Below the pieces are notes generated by a model that was not told where the DNA came from, did no database searches, and saw only the letters and a program-made list of their open reading frames with translations. The position numbers and the translations under genes are program-made. Positions 63,028 through 64,000 of a DNA stretch of 64,000 nucleotides are shown in pieces; position 1 is the stretch's first letter, and each line of letters starts with the position of its first letter. The DNA lies in the NCBI GenBank assembly GCA_020860755.1, contig JAJBTQ010000033.1, forward strand, positions 105,467 to 169,466, written 5' to 3'. Source of the stretch: Lachnospiraceae bacterium (GTDB lineage: Bacteria; Bacillota; Clostridia; Lachnospirales; Lachnospiraceae).

Positions 63028-64000
63028 CTATTCCTGTTCTTCGTTTTCCTGCCCGGATTCTTCCGACTGTTCCTCCGGCTGCTCTTCGGACTGCTCTTCC
63101 GGCTGCTCTTCGGACTGCTCCTCTTCCGGTGCCGGTTCCTCCGCGGGACGCACACTGTGATAGACCGTGTACATATTGTCCTCACTCGTCTCATCGCTTA
63201 AGGTACCCACCGGGTAGGTGAAATAGACTGCCACGTAATCCGTGTAGTCCTTGATCATCACATAGATGCACCGCTCCCCGTAAGTCTTGTCCGGCTCATA
63301 GGTCTCCCCGGCCTCCCGGACGAGCAGATTTTCTGTTGCGCCCATCCCGGCATAGATCTCTGACCCATCCGGGCTCCGGAATCCGTTTTCGGAAAGATTT
63401 CTCACGGTAAAGAGAAGCTTCGGCTCCGTCATCCCATAAGTCGGAGACGGAAAGTCCGCCGGCACATAAACCTCATAGTCTAAGACCACAAGTTCCCCGT
63501 CCTCGGGAATTTCAAAATCAGCCGGATCGATCCGGTCTGACTCATCACCAAATCCGTTGTTGGCCGCGATCGCGTAATCCACATATTCGGCATCCTGACT
63601 CTGTGTTGTCACGTTTGTCACCCTCACATACACCGTGTGGTATGTTTCGTCCTGCGGCGAGTAGAGTGCGGTCTCGACCCAGGTTCCGAGCGGAACGGGA
63701 TCCGTCTCTGATGTCTCACTTCCGATCCGGGCGTCCGTGATATCCGGGGCATCCATCGCTTCGAGAGCCTCATAGGCTGTCGTCTCGATCTCGGCTGCTT
63801 CTTCCCCGGCTTCATCCTCCGGCTCCTCCACAGTATCTCCGGGACCCTCGACTTCGGCTGCGAGCTTGTCTGTCGCCACTTCCTCAGTCGTTCCTTCCAG
63901 ATCCTCCGCTCCCGCAGATTCTTGGTCCGTATCGGAACTGCTCCCGCAGGCACTTACCGTCAGCGCCAGCGTGCCGATCAATATACAGACTGCTAATTTC
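63028..64000 (-). CDS. Secreted lipoprotein, 5' end outside the window
   Basis: The frame runs to the window edge: the visible signal peptide is KLAVCILIGTLALTVSAC with lipobox VSAC, so the true start lies beyond 64000. A Glu/Ala-rich linker (about 80 residues) leads to a beta-rich domain resembling DUF4352/DUF5067 telokin-like lipoproteins (ETYHTVYVRVTNVTTQ, LLFTVRNLSENGF). The C-terminus is a Glu/Gln/Ser tail of EEQPEEQSE repeats. Likely a cell-surface protein of unknown role. Starting at the TTG near 63981 would truncate the signal peptide and is rejected. Confidence 0.75.
   Translation of the reverse strand, partial: KLAVCILIGTLALTVSACGSSSDTDQESAGAEDLEGTTEEVATDKLAAEVEGPGDTVEEPEDEAGEEAAEIETTAYEALEAMDAPDITDARIGSETSETDPVPLGTWVETALYSPQDETYHTVYVRVTNVTTQSQDAEYVDYAIAANNGFGDESDRIDPADFEIPEDGELVVLDYEVYVPADFPSPTYGMTEPKLLFTVRNLSENGFRSPDGSEIYAGMGATENLLVREAGETYEPDKTYGERCIYVMIKDYTDYVAVYFTYPVGTLSDETSEDNMYTVYHSVRPAEEPAPEEEQSEEQPEEQSEEQPEEQSEESGQENEEQE
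63074..63121 (-). repeat. 24-bp tandem repeat in the lipoprotein tail
   Basis: Two nearly identical 24-bp units (plus-strand TCCGGCTGCTCTTCGGACTG core), with a related partial unit at 63061-63073, encode the EEQPEEQSE tail. Copy number may vary between strains. Confidence 0.7.

Noticed and set aside
63074..63121. CRISPR-like short repeats
   Set aside because: They are contiguous tandem repeats inside a coding tail, with no spacers.

Overview
The window looks like a chromosomal segment of a strictly anaerobic gut-type Clostridia, most likely a Lachnospiraceae-like Firmicute. Three things support this: the Firmicutes housekeeping order nusB-xseA-xseB-ispA-dxs-tlyA-nadK-argR-recN, the IreB/RuvX/DUF1292/RNase J block, and a DUF5688 protein. 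Strong Shine-Dalgarno sites and moderate GC fit as well. No rRNA, CRISPR array, transposase or phage gene was seen; one tRNA-Arg(CCG) is present.

Layout. 0-16 kb is core: tgt, aroC, a lactonase, a U32 protein, ylbF, RNase J, DUF1292, ruvX, ireB, mtaB, an HPr/Crh-like protein, a thiI-cysteine desulfurase-rsmE-prmA operon, cysK and DUF5688. 16-20.5 kb holds glgA, a small heat-shock protein with its own promoter and CIRCE-like element, and an orphan O-antigen ligase-like membrane protein. 20.6-40.7 kb is an accessory catabolic island, entirely on the minus strand. 40.8-54 kb returns to core genes (recN to nusB, Asp23, ligA, a pseudouridine synthase). 54.5-63 kb has tRNA-Arg, a divergent aroK-aroD / aroE-DAHP synthase pair, tmcAL and pyruvate carboxylase. 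The window ends inside a secreted lipoprotein gene.

The island is the notable part. It carries two PhlG/phloretin-hydrolase-like retro-Claisen C-C hydrolases, a gamma-resorcylate-decarboxylase-type amidohydrolase, and two paralogous Old-Yellow-Enzyme/2,4-dienoyl-CoA-reductase-type Fe-S flavoproteins with an altered active-site motif. It also has a fumarate-reductase-like flavoprotein with its own small ferredoxin, two divergent uroporphyrinogen-decarboxylase-fold proteins, two MFS transporters, one LysR and two PucR/CdaR-type regulators, and an orphan solute-binding lipoprotein. These are split into several short transcription units by terminators; several promoters have good -10 boxes but poor -35 boxes, with inverted repeats nearby. 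My inference is a regulated anaerobic pathway for plant acyl-phloroglucinol, flavonoid or dihydrochalcone-type polyphenols: uptake, enone reduction, C-acyl hydrolysis, decarboxylation, side-chain reduction. The substrate is not proven by the sequence.
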